Shown in pieces: positions 33,198 through 43,988 of a stretch of 64,000 nucleotides of DNA. The stretch comes from Malachius bipustulatus. Its lineage: Eukaryota > Arthropoda > Insecta > Coleoptera > Melyridae. Location: the NCBI GenBank assembly GCA_910589415.1, contig OU342637.1, positions 41,074,162-41,138,161 on the forward strand, read 5' to 3'. The translations under genes were made by a program, and so were the position numbers. Position 1 is the first letter of the stretch; the number at the start of each line of letters is the position of its first letter. The notes under the pieces are model-generated. The model did not search any database. It saw nothing but the letters and a program-made list of their open reading frames with translations, and was not told the DNA's origin.

Positions 33198-35367
33198 CAG
33201 GGTGATTCATGAGTGACCTTACATAGACCAATGGTGATAAGCGGACTTCAAGGCGGGTCGAAAACCACAAAAGAAATTTTTTTTGTGTGATTCGTTAAGA
33301 AGTTACAGGGTGTTTTATGTCTCAGGTACAAAATTTTGATAGGCGATATTTCTGAAACGGCTGGAGATATTTTGTAGAAATTTACTAGGAATGGTGCATT
33401 CCGGAAACTCATCAAAACCGCATTCTGAGTTAATTAAAAATCCAAGACCGGACTTGAAAATTTTTGCCCCCATGGTCTTTGTTGAAAAAGTTAATTTTCT
33501 GACCGTGCTACTGAAAAACTGTCATCGAATTTGAAAAGATAAGAAAAAACTCTATAGAAATCATTCCTCAATTTGAACGGCACACCCAAACCGTCTCGAA
33601 AAAAAAATGTCAAAGTAAAACTTCTCAGTAAATTATCGTTTTCGAGCAGACATATTTTACTTAATGTTCGTCTGAATTCCTTCAAATTTATTTTTTGACT
33701 TGTTTCTGTGGGAAAAATGTTGGACAGAAGGCCAAGCTTTATTACTGGGAAATCAGGTGTCAACTACAAAATTTTCAGATTTCACTAATAATCACAAATC
33801 ATTTCACTAATAACGAATACGCAGATATTATGTTTGTGTATAGTTTCTGCAATGGAAATTCAAGAGCAGCTGCGAGAGAATACCATAGAAGATCACAATC
33901 GAAGAACACCGGCCCATGTAACGTTTCGCGTCTGTTTTCCAATTTTCTCGAAACCACGGCATATTTCCCTGAGTTCAAAGGAATGCTGAACCTCAATTGG
34001 AAAATCTGAGCCATCAAAACATCGTGGAGATGGTGACAGTAAATCCACGTACAAGTACGCGAAGAATTGGGCAAGCACTGAGAATTTCTCAATCAAGAGT
34101 ATGGCGACCTTGAAAAAAAGAAGAGCGGATGCATCCCTGTCACGTACAAAGCGTACAGAGGCTTCAACCATTCAATGAAGTTCCATTGAATGGCCTGCGT
34201 AGAATTTTGTTTACTGATCGAAGCTCAGTTCACGTGGGATGGTGTAACGAATAAAAAAACTCCCACCTATGGGCATATGAAAATCCGCGCTCTGTTGTTC
34301 AGAAGAACTCGCAACAGATTTTCTATAAATGTGTAGTGTGGCATTGCAAATGATACCCTAATAGGACCCCATTTTTTTGCTGGGCGGCTCACGGGGGAAA
34401 TTTATTTACTTTTCCTACAAGTCATTTTGCCCGGCTTGCTTGCAGAGGCGAACGTGAACAGGCGTGCTCTTTCCTTCCAGCAAGATGGGGCACCACCGCA
34501 TTTTTCTCGACAAGTCAGAGAGCATCTCCACAATGAGTACCCCAATCGTTAGTTCGGGCGCGGCGGCCCTCATTCCTGACCACCTAGGTCCCCCAACCTC
34601 ACTGTTTTAGACTATTACCTATGGGGCCATATGAAGCAGGAAGTCTAAAAAGCGGAAGTAAGTACCAGAGAGGAGCACAGGACGCGAATACTGGTAGTTG
34701 CTGATGAAATTAGAAACAGCAGGCAAATAATTCAAAAAGCAAACCAAAATTTATGGAAACGCTGCAGGAAATGTATTGAAGTTGGTAAAGGACATTTTGA
34801 GAACCGTTTATAACATTAATATTGATAACATTTAATTTACACTGACATTTTTCCCACAGAAACAAGTCAAAAAATAAATTTGAAGGAATTCAGACAAACA
34901 TTAAGTAAAATATGTCTGCTCGAAAACGATAATTTACTGAGAAGTTTTACTTTGACTTTTTTTTTTCGAGACGGTTTGGGTGTGCCGTTCAAATTGAGGA
35001 ATGATTTCTATAGAGTTTTTTCTTATCTTTTCAAATTCGATGACAGTTTTTCAGTAGCACGGTCAGAAAATTAACTTTTTCAACAAAGACCATGGGGGCA
35101 CAAATTTTCAAGTCCGGTCCTGGATTTTTAATTAACTCAGAATGCGGTTTTGATGAGTTTCCGGAATGCACCATTCCTGGTAAATTTCTACAAAATATCT
35201 CCAGCCGTTTAAGAAATATCGCCTATCAAAGTTTTGTACCTGAGACATAAAACACCCTGTAACTTCTTAACAAATCACACAAAAAAAATTTCTTTTGTGG
35301 TTTTCGACCCGCCTTGAAGTCCGCTTATCACCATTGGTCTATGTAAGGTCACTCATGAATCACCCTG
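33198..35367 (+). mobile_element. 2.17-kb mariner-like element with long inverted repeats, copy 1
   Basis: Ends CAGGGTGATTCATGAGTGAC and its complement, bordered by TA (33196-33197, 35368-35369). The inverted repeats are about 550 bp each. Between them lies a broken transposase gene on the plus strand. A near-identical copy of almost the same length (2169 bp) lies at 53868-56036. The repeated frames in the arms (EFRRTLSKICLLENDN...) appear four times only because the arms are copies. Confidence 0.88.
33825..34815 (+). pseudogene. Transposase remnant, mariner/Tc1-like with DUF4817-type N-terminus
   Basis: Pieces in shifting frames: FVYSFCNGNSRAAAREYHRR (helix-turn-helix start typical of DUF4817), STRRIGQALRISQSRVWR (second helix-turn-helix), RILFTDRSSVH (first catalytic Asp), HLWAYENPRSVVQ, LSFQQDGAPPHFSRQVREHL (second Asp), EYPN, and near the end ANQNLWKRCRKCIEVGKGHF. 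Stops follow WCNE (TAA) and WHCK; frameshifts occur through the third-catalytic region. A full transposase of this kind is about 340 residues. The same TAA after WCNE is present in the copy at 53868. Confidence 0.75.
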
Positions 35368-35545
35368 TATATTTGTTATCAAAAAGTTGCAAGGCTCTAC
35401 TTCGTCAATAACTTGTCGAAATAATATGTTTGTAGGATATTCATTATTCCTCAACACACACCACTGACACGAACTGCGATACCACATCTGGTTCGACTTA
35501 GAAATAAGTGTACGAATCAAATCAAATTAAATGAAATTGTTTAGT

Positions 35546-35995
35546 CAGAATCAGTGTGGCATGACAACGGACAACACTCAGTGGACAGATAGTACACGAC
35601 CTTTTTCTTCTACCAAAAGGTCGTAAATAACACTTGTAGAAAGACAGAAGTGCAGTTCACCTTCTCAGAGAGAAGAGAGCGGGTACCTTCCTCAGGTGTA
35701 TTATGGGGCACAGCTCTGGGGCCTCAATGAAAACACGCGGTCTGGAATGGCGTCTTCTGGTAAACAGGTTGAAGTTTCATACTCCTAAATATTTCAACAG
35801 GGACGTTAACTTCCACTCCTAGTGTTGAATGAGCGGAGAGTTCCTCAAGAATCTATAACACCAGATATATTTCTATGTAGTGAAGGATACAAAATGGTGT
35901 CTTCGAGGATCTTCGAGGAAGGTAGAAATTCGTGAAATTCCAGGTAGAAAAACAAGGTACTTAATTCCAAAAGAAATGCCAGGAAAAAGGACTAA
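35546..35995. other. Unclassified sequence between repeat R and a non-LTR fragment
   Basis: Stops in all frames; AGAAGTGCAGTTCACCTTC and neighbours suggest decayed coding or a decayed element, but no motif could be named. Confidence 0.35.
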
Positions 35996-36413
35996 AACAA
36001 TATTAACAACAGAATAAACAGTACAAACGACGTTATGTTCATTGATACATCCAGATATAATGTATATCGCGGAGATAGAGATCTTGCATCTGTGAAGATG
36101 TCCAGGGGAGGAGGTCTGCTGATTGCTGTGGACTCTAAATTTAATTCTGCCGTTCTGCCTTTGAGCAACATGTCTAACATTCCTAATATAGATATATTAT
36201 GCTATGCGTAAGTATTCAATTTTCTCATACCCCTACTTACATCGTGGCTGTCTACATTCCGCCTAACTTATCATCCGATATTCTTCGTTCCTTCTGTGAC
36301 CTCCTTGCGGACTTGGACATTTTATACTCTAGCCACACTATTACAGTTGGAGACTTTAACTGTCCAAGTCTTCCTCTTGCTTCCTCACCTTTAGATAACA
36401 CAGCCGCATACTT
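35996..36413 (+). pseudogene. Non-LTR endonuclease, part 1 (host of a nested insertion)
   Basis: Plus-strand frames read DTSRYNVYRGDRDL, SRGGGLLIAVDSKF, then after a shift near 36205 YIVAVYIPPNL and TITVGDFNCPSLPL (the GDFN endonuclease motif), ending in DNTAAY exactly where the nested element begins. The next residues, FCQTFEILNLTQYN, are found after the insertion at 38995. Confidence 0.8.
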
Positions 36414-38980
36414 AGTTTAGTTAGTTTAGTTATATAATGAGTGGGTCGATTAGTGACACCTCCACTGCGACCAAGCGGTCTATTGTGGCTCATACCTAAG
36501 TAATTTACATCCACTCTAGCAGGCCACTGCTTTTTAAAAAGCTAATGACCTTAGATGGTGTGAATGTATCCAGGTCTCTCGGAGAGAGAAGTACTTTTCC
36601 GAACGTTGAGTGCCTGGTTCTTCCCAAGGCGGGGCAGTTGCATAGTACATGCTCTGCTGTTTCTACATCCTCCAAACACAGGCGACATTCTGCGTTATCG
36701 GCTAGATTCATCCTGTGTAAGTGGTGGTTCACTTTGCAGTGTCCTGTGTATAGGCCTATTAGGGCCCTTAGGTCAGTCCTTTTGAGTTCCAGTAGCTTTT
36801 TAGCTCTGTTTCTCGAGGGTCCCTCAATGAAGGTCTTAGAGTGAGTTAATCCTGGTAGAGTTTGCCAGTACCGAAGTACCTTGTTTTCCGCCCAGGTGTC
36901 TATTGTTGTTTTGGCAGTATTTGAGGATATGCCAAGAGCAGGTTCCGGTCCTGTAAATTTGGATTCAGTTGCTCTTCTAGCCAGAGAGTCGGCTATTTCG
37001 TTCTCTCCAAGGCCGGAGTGACCTGGAATCCAGACCAGAGTCAAGTTATTGTTTTTAGCTACTTCATTGAGTGCTGCTTGACAGTTCCATACTAGTTTGG
37101 AATTGCAACGAATGGAGCAAAGGGCTTTTAGGGCCGCTTGGCTATCTGAGAAGATTTTAATTGTTTTCTGCGTGCAGTGCGTTTCAACCAGCATCTGCGC
37201 GCTGAGTACAATGGCATAAATTTCTGCCTGAAATATTGTTGCGTACTGACCCAGGTTTGCAAAGAATTCTCGTCTTGACCCAGCGTCGTACGCTCCGGAT
37301 CCAACTCCCGTTGGAGTCTTTGAACCGTCGGTAAACCACGTGAGGTCTGCTTTGAGGAGGTCGTTTGAGTTACGCTCCCATTCGTCTCTGCTTGGAAAGA
37401 GGACGTTGTATGCAGTGCAGTGGTTTGTTGTGTATGGCATCATGTCTGAGGGCATACCCAGAAGACTGTGACTTTGAGTGTCGTCCAGTAGACTGGTCCG
37501 TTCCATGACACAAGCCATTTGTGTGCTTCGTGCTACCTGTAGTAGTCTGTAAGTTGTCCATCTGGCCTCTCTTTCCAAGTATATATGGAGTGGAGGAAGG
37601 TCCAGAAGTATTTCCATAGCCACCGACGGTGTGGTGCTCATTGCTCCACTGATTGCCAGGCATGCTTGTCTTTGCAGACTTGACAGCTTCATTTTGGCCA
37701 AGGCTTGTAAGCCTTTGGACCACCAAGCTACACAGCCATATGCGATCATTGGCCTAATGATCGTTACATATATCCAGTGTATTTGCTTGGGACCAGTGCC
37801 CCAAGTTCTTCCACAGATCTTTTTGCAACTCCATAGGGAGAGCTTTGCTCTGTGGATAATCTTTTCCAGATGGGAGTTCCATAGTAGCTTCCTATCAAGT
37901 GTGATACCTAGATATTTAGCCTCCTCCGCAAATGGTATAACTACTCCTTGAAGAGTAGGTGGTATAAGGTCTTCCAGCCTTTTTCGTCTAGTGAATGGTA
38001 CTATAACAGTTTTGCGAGGATTTACAGACATCTGCTCCCTCTCGCACCACTGATACGCGACTTGAAGAACTTCCTGAAGGACATTGGATATTGTCCTCTC
38101 GGAGTTTCCTTTGATCATTATTACAAGGTCATCCGCATATGCTTGAACTTCAACTCTCCATAGGGAGAGGATCGCCAGCAGGTCGTCTACAAGAAGGGTC
38201 CATAGTAGGGGGGAGAGTACTCCTCCCTGTGGGCACCCTCTCCCCGGCCTGAAACTGACTTCAACTCCTCCCATCGAGGTCGTTATCATCCTACTATCTA
38301 GCATATTACGGATCCAGCCGTTTATGACCGGTTCTATTCCTCTGGAAACTGCTGCTTCATACAGTGAGTTTGGTAATGCATTGTTAAATGCTCCTTCTAT
38401 GTCGAGGAAGACTCCCACCATGATCTCTTTGTTGTCAAGAGACTTGGTGATCTTCCCCACGAGGTTATTAAGTGCCAAATCGGTTGATTTGCCAGCTTGA
38501 TAGGCATACTGGTGCACATTCAGAGGGTGTGAAACTAAGACACTCCTCCTGATGTGTACATCCAGTATTCTCTCTAGACTTTTCAGTATAAAGGATGTAA
38601 GGCTAATGGGTCTGAATGACTTAGGGTGTGGCTCTGTACGGCCCACTTTGGGAACGTACACCACCCTTGTTGCCGCCCAGCTGGATGGGATGTAGTTCCA
38701 TGCCAGACTAGCCCTAAATAATTTTATAAGAGAGGACGTCAGTATCTTTATGCCCCTTTGTAATAGGGCAGGAAAGATGCCGTCCTCTCCAGGTGTCTTG
38801 AAAGGCTGAAAAGTTTTTACAGCGTTTTCAATTGCCTTGGCTGTAATGATCGAGCGGCAGACTTTCCATTCCGATTTTTGAGGTCGATTTATACGTCCTC
38901 CGGAATTCAGCTGCCACTGATTGTACAGAGGCGAGCTACCTGGGAAGTGATTTTCCTTTAGGAGTTCTAACGTTTCCTTT
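36414..38980 (-). mobile_element. 5'-truncated RNase H-bearing non-LTR element, nested
   Basis: Flanked by ACAGCCGCATACTT on both sides (36400-36413 and 38981-38994), a 14-bp target duplication. The minus strand ends in an AACTAAACTAACTAAACT-type tail at 36414-36435. It lies inside the plus-strand endonuclease of another non-LTR element. The 5' end is truncated at 38980, within the region before RT. RT motifs and an RNase H domain resemble LOA/I-type elements; the same lineage is present as older copies at 7467-10978 and 42370-46990. Confidence 0.92.
36505..38979 (-). CDS. Reverse transcriptase-RNase H polyprotein (5'-truncated)
   Basis: Open from the truncation point (codon at 38979) to a stop at 36505, about 825 codons; the first ATG is at 38664 (719 residues). 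Numbering from that Met: FRPISLTSFILK at 17-28, FLDIEGAF at 86-93, QGGVLSP at 146-152, catalytic YADD at 176-179, thumb to about 360. RNase H: TDGSK 445-449, Glu481, SDSQAA 506-511, IPGHSG 546-551 and Asp559, all catalytic residues present. A CCHC zinc motif (C660, C663, H672, C677) follows. Upstream of the Met the frame reads ETLELLKENHFPGSS and TFQPFKTPGEDGIFPALLQ. No stop or shift was seen, so this is the youngest copy of its lineage here, though it lacks the endonuclease and ORF1. Confidence 0.92.
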   Translation of the reverse strand, partial: KETLELLKENHFPGSSPLYNQWQLNSGGRINRPQKSEWKVCRSIITAKAIENAVKTFQPFKTPGEDGIFPALLQRGIKILTSSLIKLFRASLAWNYIPSSWAATRVVYVPKVGRTEPHPKSFRPISLTSFILKSLERILDVHIRRSVLVSHPLNVHQYAYQAGKSTDLALNNLVGKITKSLDNKEIMVGVFLDIEGAFNNALPNSLYEAAVSRGIEPVINGWIRNMLDSRMITTSMGGVEVSFRPGRGCPQGGVLSPLLWTLLVDDLLAILSLWRVEVQAYADDLVIMIKGNSERTISNVLQEVLQVAYQWCEREQMSVNPRKTVIVPFTRRKRLEDLIPPTLQGVVIPFAEEAKYLGITLDRKLLWNSHLEKIIHRAKLSLWSCKKICGRTWGTGPKQIHWIYVTIIRPMIAYGCVAWWSKGLQALAKMKLSSLQRQACLAISGAMSTTPSVAMEILLDLPPLHIYLEREARWTTYRLLQVARSTQMACVMERTSLLDDTQSHSLLGMPSDMMPYTTNHCTAYNVLFPSRDEWERNSNDLLKADLTWFTDGSKTPTGVGSGAYDAGSRREFFANLGQYATIFQAEIYAIVLSAQMLVETHCTQKTIKIFSDSQAALKALCSIRCNSKLVWNCQAALNEVAKNNNLTLVWIPGHSGLGENEIADSLARRATESKFTGPEPALGISSNTAKTTIDTWAENKVLRYWQTLPGLTHSKTFIEGPSRNRAKKLLELKRTDLRALIGLYTGHCKVNHHLHRMNLADNAECRLCLEDVETAEHVLCNCPALGRTRHSTFGKVLLSPRDLDTFTPSKVISFLKSSGLLEWM

Positions 38981-38994
38981 ACAGCCGCATACTT

Positions 38995-39935
38995 CTGTCA
39001 AACTTTTGAAATTCTTAATTTGACTCAGTATAATTCTGTGTCTAATCACAACGGACATATCTTGGACCTTGTTCTGGCTGACTTTCCTCTGACTGCTCTT
39101 AGAGCGGAGGATCCTCTGGTACGAGAGGATAACCCCCATCCTGCATTAACTATTGAGTTTTACAGCCGCGGGGAACCCTCTTCCTCGCTGCCCAAGGCTC
39201 CCGTTTCTTCATTTAACTTTAAACACGCCAACTTCCCTGCTTTGTATGCATATCTGAGCGGCTTGGATGGGGAGTCTGTCTTGGGATGTTGCACAGATGC
39301 TGAGGGCGCTTGTATAATCTGTTTTACTCCATGTTATTTAAAATTCCTATATCGTAAGAAGACGGGCTCATATCCTGTACAGGGCTACCCTGAGGCTGAA
39401 CTTCTGATAGAATTTGATTTTAGAAGTTTGCAGGACAGGCGTGCGTATGTTTGTGCGCTTTCTTTGGGGACTGTTAAATGGACATATCGATTCTCCTTTC
39501 ATCCTGTCCCAAATCTCCCTTAATGTTCCTCAGGTTGCTCTTAGGCGTCAACAGTTCTTCAGGGTCAGAACCCCGAGGACTAACATTATTGTCTTCTCTC
39601 CACTGCATCGAATGTGTGACTGTGCTAATCAGCATGCATCAGCATGCCTCGATGTTTTCTTTTGCAGTACTCAGCACATTAAAAGATATTTCTTAAGTTT
39701 GGACTCAGTCTGACCTGGATTTGCTGCCGCGTATTTGCCAAATCTCGCAGTTCATTCTGTTTGATGTGTATCTTCTTACGATTTTTTACAATTTGTATTT
39801 TATACCTTGGCTTTTACGTCTTTGTATTATATTGTATGATTATTTGTGGAACTGAAATTCTATGTAACTCAGCAGTTATTCACACCCTTTGTATGGCATT
39901 TGCTGTTGGGTGGATGTAGATGAATAATAAATAAT
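38995..39935 (+). pseudogene. Non-LTR element, continuation after the nested insertion and internally deleted
   Basis: Continues the endonuclease (FCQTFEILNLTQYN, HNGHILDLVLADFP) into about 39300, then, without any RT domain, jumps to the C-terminus of the polyprotein (SQISLNVPQVALRRQQFF, ECVTVLISMHQ / RMCDCANQHASACLDVFF, and HIKRYFLSL) and a 3' UTR ending in TAATAAATAATAATTAA at about 39935. So the element had lost its RT by internal deletion. Frameshifts are present. Confidence 0.7.
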
Positions 39936-40356
39936 AATTAAGTTCAATTATTAGAGCTTAGATAGACAGATAAAAATTGTTTCCTTACCTGAATAATGTC
40001 GGTCCTGGGGAGATAAACGAAGAAAAGTTTTGACTTCGGTGTGGTCAGGGTCAGCCTCGATTTCAGAGAGAAAATGATCTTCTAAAGGGGAAAAGGCCGC
40101 CGCTTGTGCGCGAACTTGTGCGCATCAAGTTGCGTTGATGGAAATAAAAATCTGCATCTGCACGGTTTGAATATTTCGCGGTATCTATATTTCTATCGTT
40201 CCGTAAAATAAGACTCTAACACTACTTAAAATAGGTTCATTTGTCAACAGATGGCGCTACTATATTGAAAATGGGAAAATATCCAACTATTTTTAAAAGA
40301 TGGCAATTTACAGTAGTATTTACCTTTGAAACCAATGTAACCAAAATTATTCCTTA
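39936..40356. other. Unclassified intron sequence
   Basis: No recognisable motif. GC-richer piece at 40080-40150 has no open frame. Confidence 0.4.
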
Positions 40357-40652
40357 AAATCTTGAAAGTATAAAGGGTAATTTTTTTAAACTTAGAGGTC
40401 ATGTAGGAAATGCAAAAATAGGCGAAAAATTTCCTGTAGACATGGATCGTTGGAGTTTTTCATTTCGAGTTATTCTGATCAGTCAGTTTGTAGAGATTTA
40501 CAAAAAATTAAATTTTTCGAAGAACTTCAACACCCTATTTCAAAAACTAAATCCCGAACGACTCATGTCAGGAAAATTTTCGTCTATTTATGCATTTACT
40601 ACATGGCCTCTAAGTTTTAAAAAAAAATTAAACTATATACTTTCAAGATTTT
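40357..40652. mobile_element. ~300-bp foldback element
   Basis: AAAATCTTGAAAGTATA at 40357 and its complement at 40638-40652; the arms continue for about 85 bp (AAACTTAGAGGTCATGTAG against CTACATGGCCTCTAAGTTT). The 70-codon frame across it is a shadow. Target duplication not resolved. Confidence 0.6.
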
Positions 40653-41049
40653 GAAGGGTGATTTTATAAGCCTTCTTCGGCTGTTATCTGGCAAAGCCAC
40701 GATGATCCAAATTTCATAGTTGCTGCATGTGTTGGGGACATGCGCACAGAAACTTTCAGCTTTTATAAAATAACAAAGGCCTGGCAGTCACGGGCTCTTA
40801 GTCTATTACAGTGTTAGTAGGGGCAGGTTATTCTGATTTCAGGTTGATGTGGACATACGGATAAAAGCATTAAAAATTTTCCAAGTACCTACTGGTTAGC
40901 TTTAAATTTTTTATAGCATTGATTTTACAACCTCCGACCGCCATTTTGGATTACATAGCGGTCACTTTGAAATAAAAGAAGAATGTTATCAAAATTATCT
41001 CAGCTTCTAAATCACTTCGGATAAAAAATCTATTATTTTCACCCACTTA
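40653..41049. repeat. Dispersed repeat (inverted relative of 31041-31200) and flank
   Basis: 40680-40810 is the inverted copy of 31041-31200. The rest, up to the Harbinger-like element, has no recognisable content. Confidence 0.55.
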
Positions 41050-42222
41050 GGGCCGGTTGTTCGTACGAAAAGTTAATCTGTGATTAGTTAGCTATAGTTA
41101 AAATTTGAATGTGGTTAACTTCCAATTGCGTTGTTCAAAAGATCTGAAATCGGTGGTTAGGTAACCAGAGATTAAAGCTACACGCGAGTCGGCAACATTG
41201 CAGAGTTTACTTTTCTCAGCCAATCGGCATTGTCGGCACTACTCGACGGCACCGTTCGGCGCCCGACAGGCAATATGCATGGCGTTCGTTACGTCAGAGA
41301 ATCAAAACAAAATCAAAATCAACTTCGCAACTTCCCCAATTTTTACGTCTTATCTACCGTGTTCCGTGTAAAATGTTATAATAGTTAATTTTTATTAATC
41401 TACATACCGAATATAAGTCATACCACACCTACCTACGTACCTACCTACAATGAAAGTAAAAGTTATTTATAAGAAACCTCAATAATAGGAAGTAAATCCG
41501 AGAAAAGAATCGTCTTTTTTGGTAGGTTAGGTAGGTAGGTACTATGAAAAGGCGAAGTTATTGTTATAACTTATAATGATTAAACATTTTAAAGGTAAAA
41601 GTTTATTTACAGGAAGAATTATTGAAGGTAGGTACCTATTTTACGTACTCAGTAGGTACTTCATTTTTTCAAGTTCAAAAAAGATCAATAGATATCCCCA
41701 CATATTTCTCATTAAACTCAAGGTCCTTCGACCGGTTGGATGGAAGAAAAGTGACAGATGATGGTGGTTATGATAAATTTTACATTTTTTATATTTTATT
41801 GATGCAATATACCTACTTTTCAAACTTAATACCTACTTTTAATTATAAAACATGGTAATCATATCAATAAATACTTCTACAATCGTTATTTTGGTTTTAT
41901 TTTTATTTAAATTGACAAATTAATATAATTCTGACATATCAAACTGTCACTTTGAACATGGTCAAATAGTTTAACCATCCAAAAATCTGTGGTTAACCTA
42001 ACCACAGGTTTACATACTTAACTACGTTCAACTGGCTTTGAACAACGCAAATTTTCCCTTAATCTGTGGTTAACTGCCAAATCACAGATTAACTTCTAAT
42101 CTCTATTCAAATTTTAACACCGCTTAACTTTTGACTTTTGAACAACACAAACTGTGAGATAATCACAGATTAGGCAATTTGAATATGGCTAAATGCTTAA
42201 CCACTGTACGAACAACCGGCCC
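41050..42222. mobile_element. Non-autonomous PIF/Harbinger-like element, 1.17 kb
   Basis: Inverted ends GGGCCGGTTGTTCGTAC and complement, bordered by TTA on both sides (41047-41049, 42223-42225). Longer subterminal inverted blocks (GTTAATCTGTGATTAG / CTAATCTGTG..) make it foldback-like. GTAGGTAGGTA microsatellites occur inside. No transposase frame. G-rich ends and a 3-bp TTA duplication fit PIF/Harbinger. Confidence 0.82.
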
Positions 42223-42369
42223 TTAGAGCATTTCAATTACTTCATAATATAAATTAATATTATAAAATAAAATAGCAACATAAAAGCCTTAAAAGTTGTG
42301 AAAGTGATTTTCACGTGTTTGTAGCTCTCAAACTAATTATTTTAAACTCCAACTGTAAAATATAGAGAC

Positions 42370-43435
42370 AATTAATGTGGGAAATACACCAACTTATGTC
42401 ACTAAACGAAGTCAGGATGTAATTGACGTAAAACTTGCCAGCTTCTGTATAAGTCATATGATCACAGACTGGAGGGTATCAAACGAACCTACACTCTCTG
42501 ACCATAGAATAATAGAATTCAAATTGCAGGGACTCTCGCAAGAGAGTACCCATTAGAAATCCAAGAAGTACAGATTGGAACCAATTTTGTATCAATCTGA
42601 AGTGTAACTTAGAACAATTCAACTATAGAATTAAAAACTATCAAAAATTGGATGAAATAGTAGGATCTCTAAACGAAGCTCTGAAGGACTCATATGAATC
42701 CAGTTGTCCCACTAGGGAAATAAGAAGTTGTAGGAAAGCCCCATGGTGGAACGAACACCTCTCCAAACTCCGGGCAGAAGCTCGAAGGCTTTTTTAATAA
42801 AGCCAAGCGCGACGGAAATTGGCAGGACTACACCATCGCTTTGACAACCTACAACAAAGAAATAAGGAAAGCAAAAAGAAAGAGCTTCAGGGAATTTTGA
42901 GAACATCACAACAACACCTGAAGCATCTAGACTACATAAGGCATTAGCGAAGGGCACTGCTCAGGGAGCAATGTCACTCAGAAATCTGGATGGTAACTAT
43001 ACGGAAGATGAAGAGCAGAGAGCTCTACTTCTGTTAAAAACTCACTTTCCAGGTAGTTCATTGGAAAGAGATCAGACCACCAACGTGAAATTTGGGAAAC
43101 CAAAAAAGGAAACTTGGGACACTGCTAAAATAATATGCACTCCCAGAAGGTTGAAGCGGGTCATCGACACCTTTCAACCATTTAAATCACCCGGAGTGGA
43201 TGGCATATTTCCGGCTCTCCTGCAAAGAGGACTGGATGATCTCATACCACACCTGGTTAGGTTAGAATATTCAGAAGCAGCTTGGCAAAGGGATATATAC
43301 CACAAGCCTGGAGAAGAGCACAGGTCACCTTTATTCCCAAAGTGGGAAAAAGGACATCACTCTTCCGAAGTCATTCAGACCCATCTGTCTTACATCATTC
43401 CAATTGAATACAATGGAGAAAGTCGTCAACAACTA
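42370..43435 (+). pseudogene. Copy 2: endonuclease end and pre-RT region
   Basis: In pieces: VTKRSQDVIDVKLASFCISH, SNEPTLSDHRIIEFKLQG (SDH motif of an AP endonuclease), then many stops, then a 176-codon frame with ALLLLKTHFPGSSLERDQ, TFQPFKSPGVDGIFPALLQ and LTSFQLNTMEKVVNNY-like sequence read out of frame near the end. The break at 43436 falls in the codons before the conserved tyrosine of NNYIRTET. Confidence 0.75.
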
Positions 43436-43437
43436 TA

Positions 43438-43986
43438 CAAGGTGTCCAGGTATGAGTGTAAGAGCTACACGTGGCGACCTTCCTTGGACTATTTTGAGTA
43501 AAAAATCTTAATACAATAATGCTCTAAACGTCTTCACGGTGCCACAGGAGGTCATCAAAGTTAGAAATTCTGGGTCACAAATATGCATATTATTGAACTT
43601 CTATTTCCTTTTGCAGTTACGGTTAACATTTTCAAAGATTTTTGCAAAGTCTTATTTCATTTAATTTTCGTAACAGTGCAATTATTAACTTTTTTAACAT
43701 TTCTAAAAAAAAAAATTTAGGAAATGTTGAAAAAGTTAATAATTGCACTGTTACGAAAATTAAATGAAATAAGACTTTGCAAAAGTCTTTAAAAATGTTA
43801 ACCGTAACTGCAAAAGGAAACAGAAGTTCAATAATATGCATATTTGTGACCCAGAATTTCTAACTTTGATGACCTCGTGTGGCACCGTGAAGAGGTTTAG
43901 AGCATTATTGTATTAAGATTTTTTACTCAAAATAGTCCAAGGAAGGCCGCCACGTGTAGCTCTTACACTCATACCTGGACACCCTG
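43438..43986. mobile_element. 549-bp near-perfect hairpin, TA-flanked
   Basis: Inserted at CAACTATATAAGAAC of the retroelement, duplicating TA (43436-43437 and 43987-43988). Ends CAAGGTGTCCAGGTATGAGT and the complement of CAGGGTGTCCAGGTATGAGT. The arms, about 270 bp each, are almost perfect inverted repeats around an ~10-bp A-rich loop near 43712. No coding capacity. Confidence 0.9.
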
Positions 43987-43988
43987 TA

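Larger units (their letters stand above)
31935..35545 (+). repeat. Dispersed repeat R, second copy, interrupted by two DNA elements
   Basis: 31935-32502 and 35370-35545 together match 21190-21848. The break point in the uninterrupted version reads CTTGCAT...TATATG-TTTTTGTTATCAAAAAG; here two TA-inserting elements (32505-33191 and 33198-35367) sit side by side in a TATATA tract, after which TTTGTTATCAAAAAGTTGC resumes. Non-coding. Confidence 0.7.

Noticed and set aside
33491..33763. A ~90-codon frame (FRRTLSKICLLENDNLL...) seen also at 34880, 54104 and, inverted, near 55560
   Set aside because: It lies inside the long inverted repeats of the two 2.17-kb transposons; recurrence reflects copying of the arms and not protein conservation.
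36545..38163. Several plus-strand frames of 71-106 codons
   Set aside because: Shadows of the intact minus-strand RT/RNase H frame.
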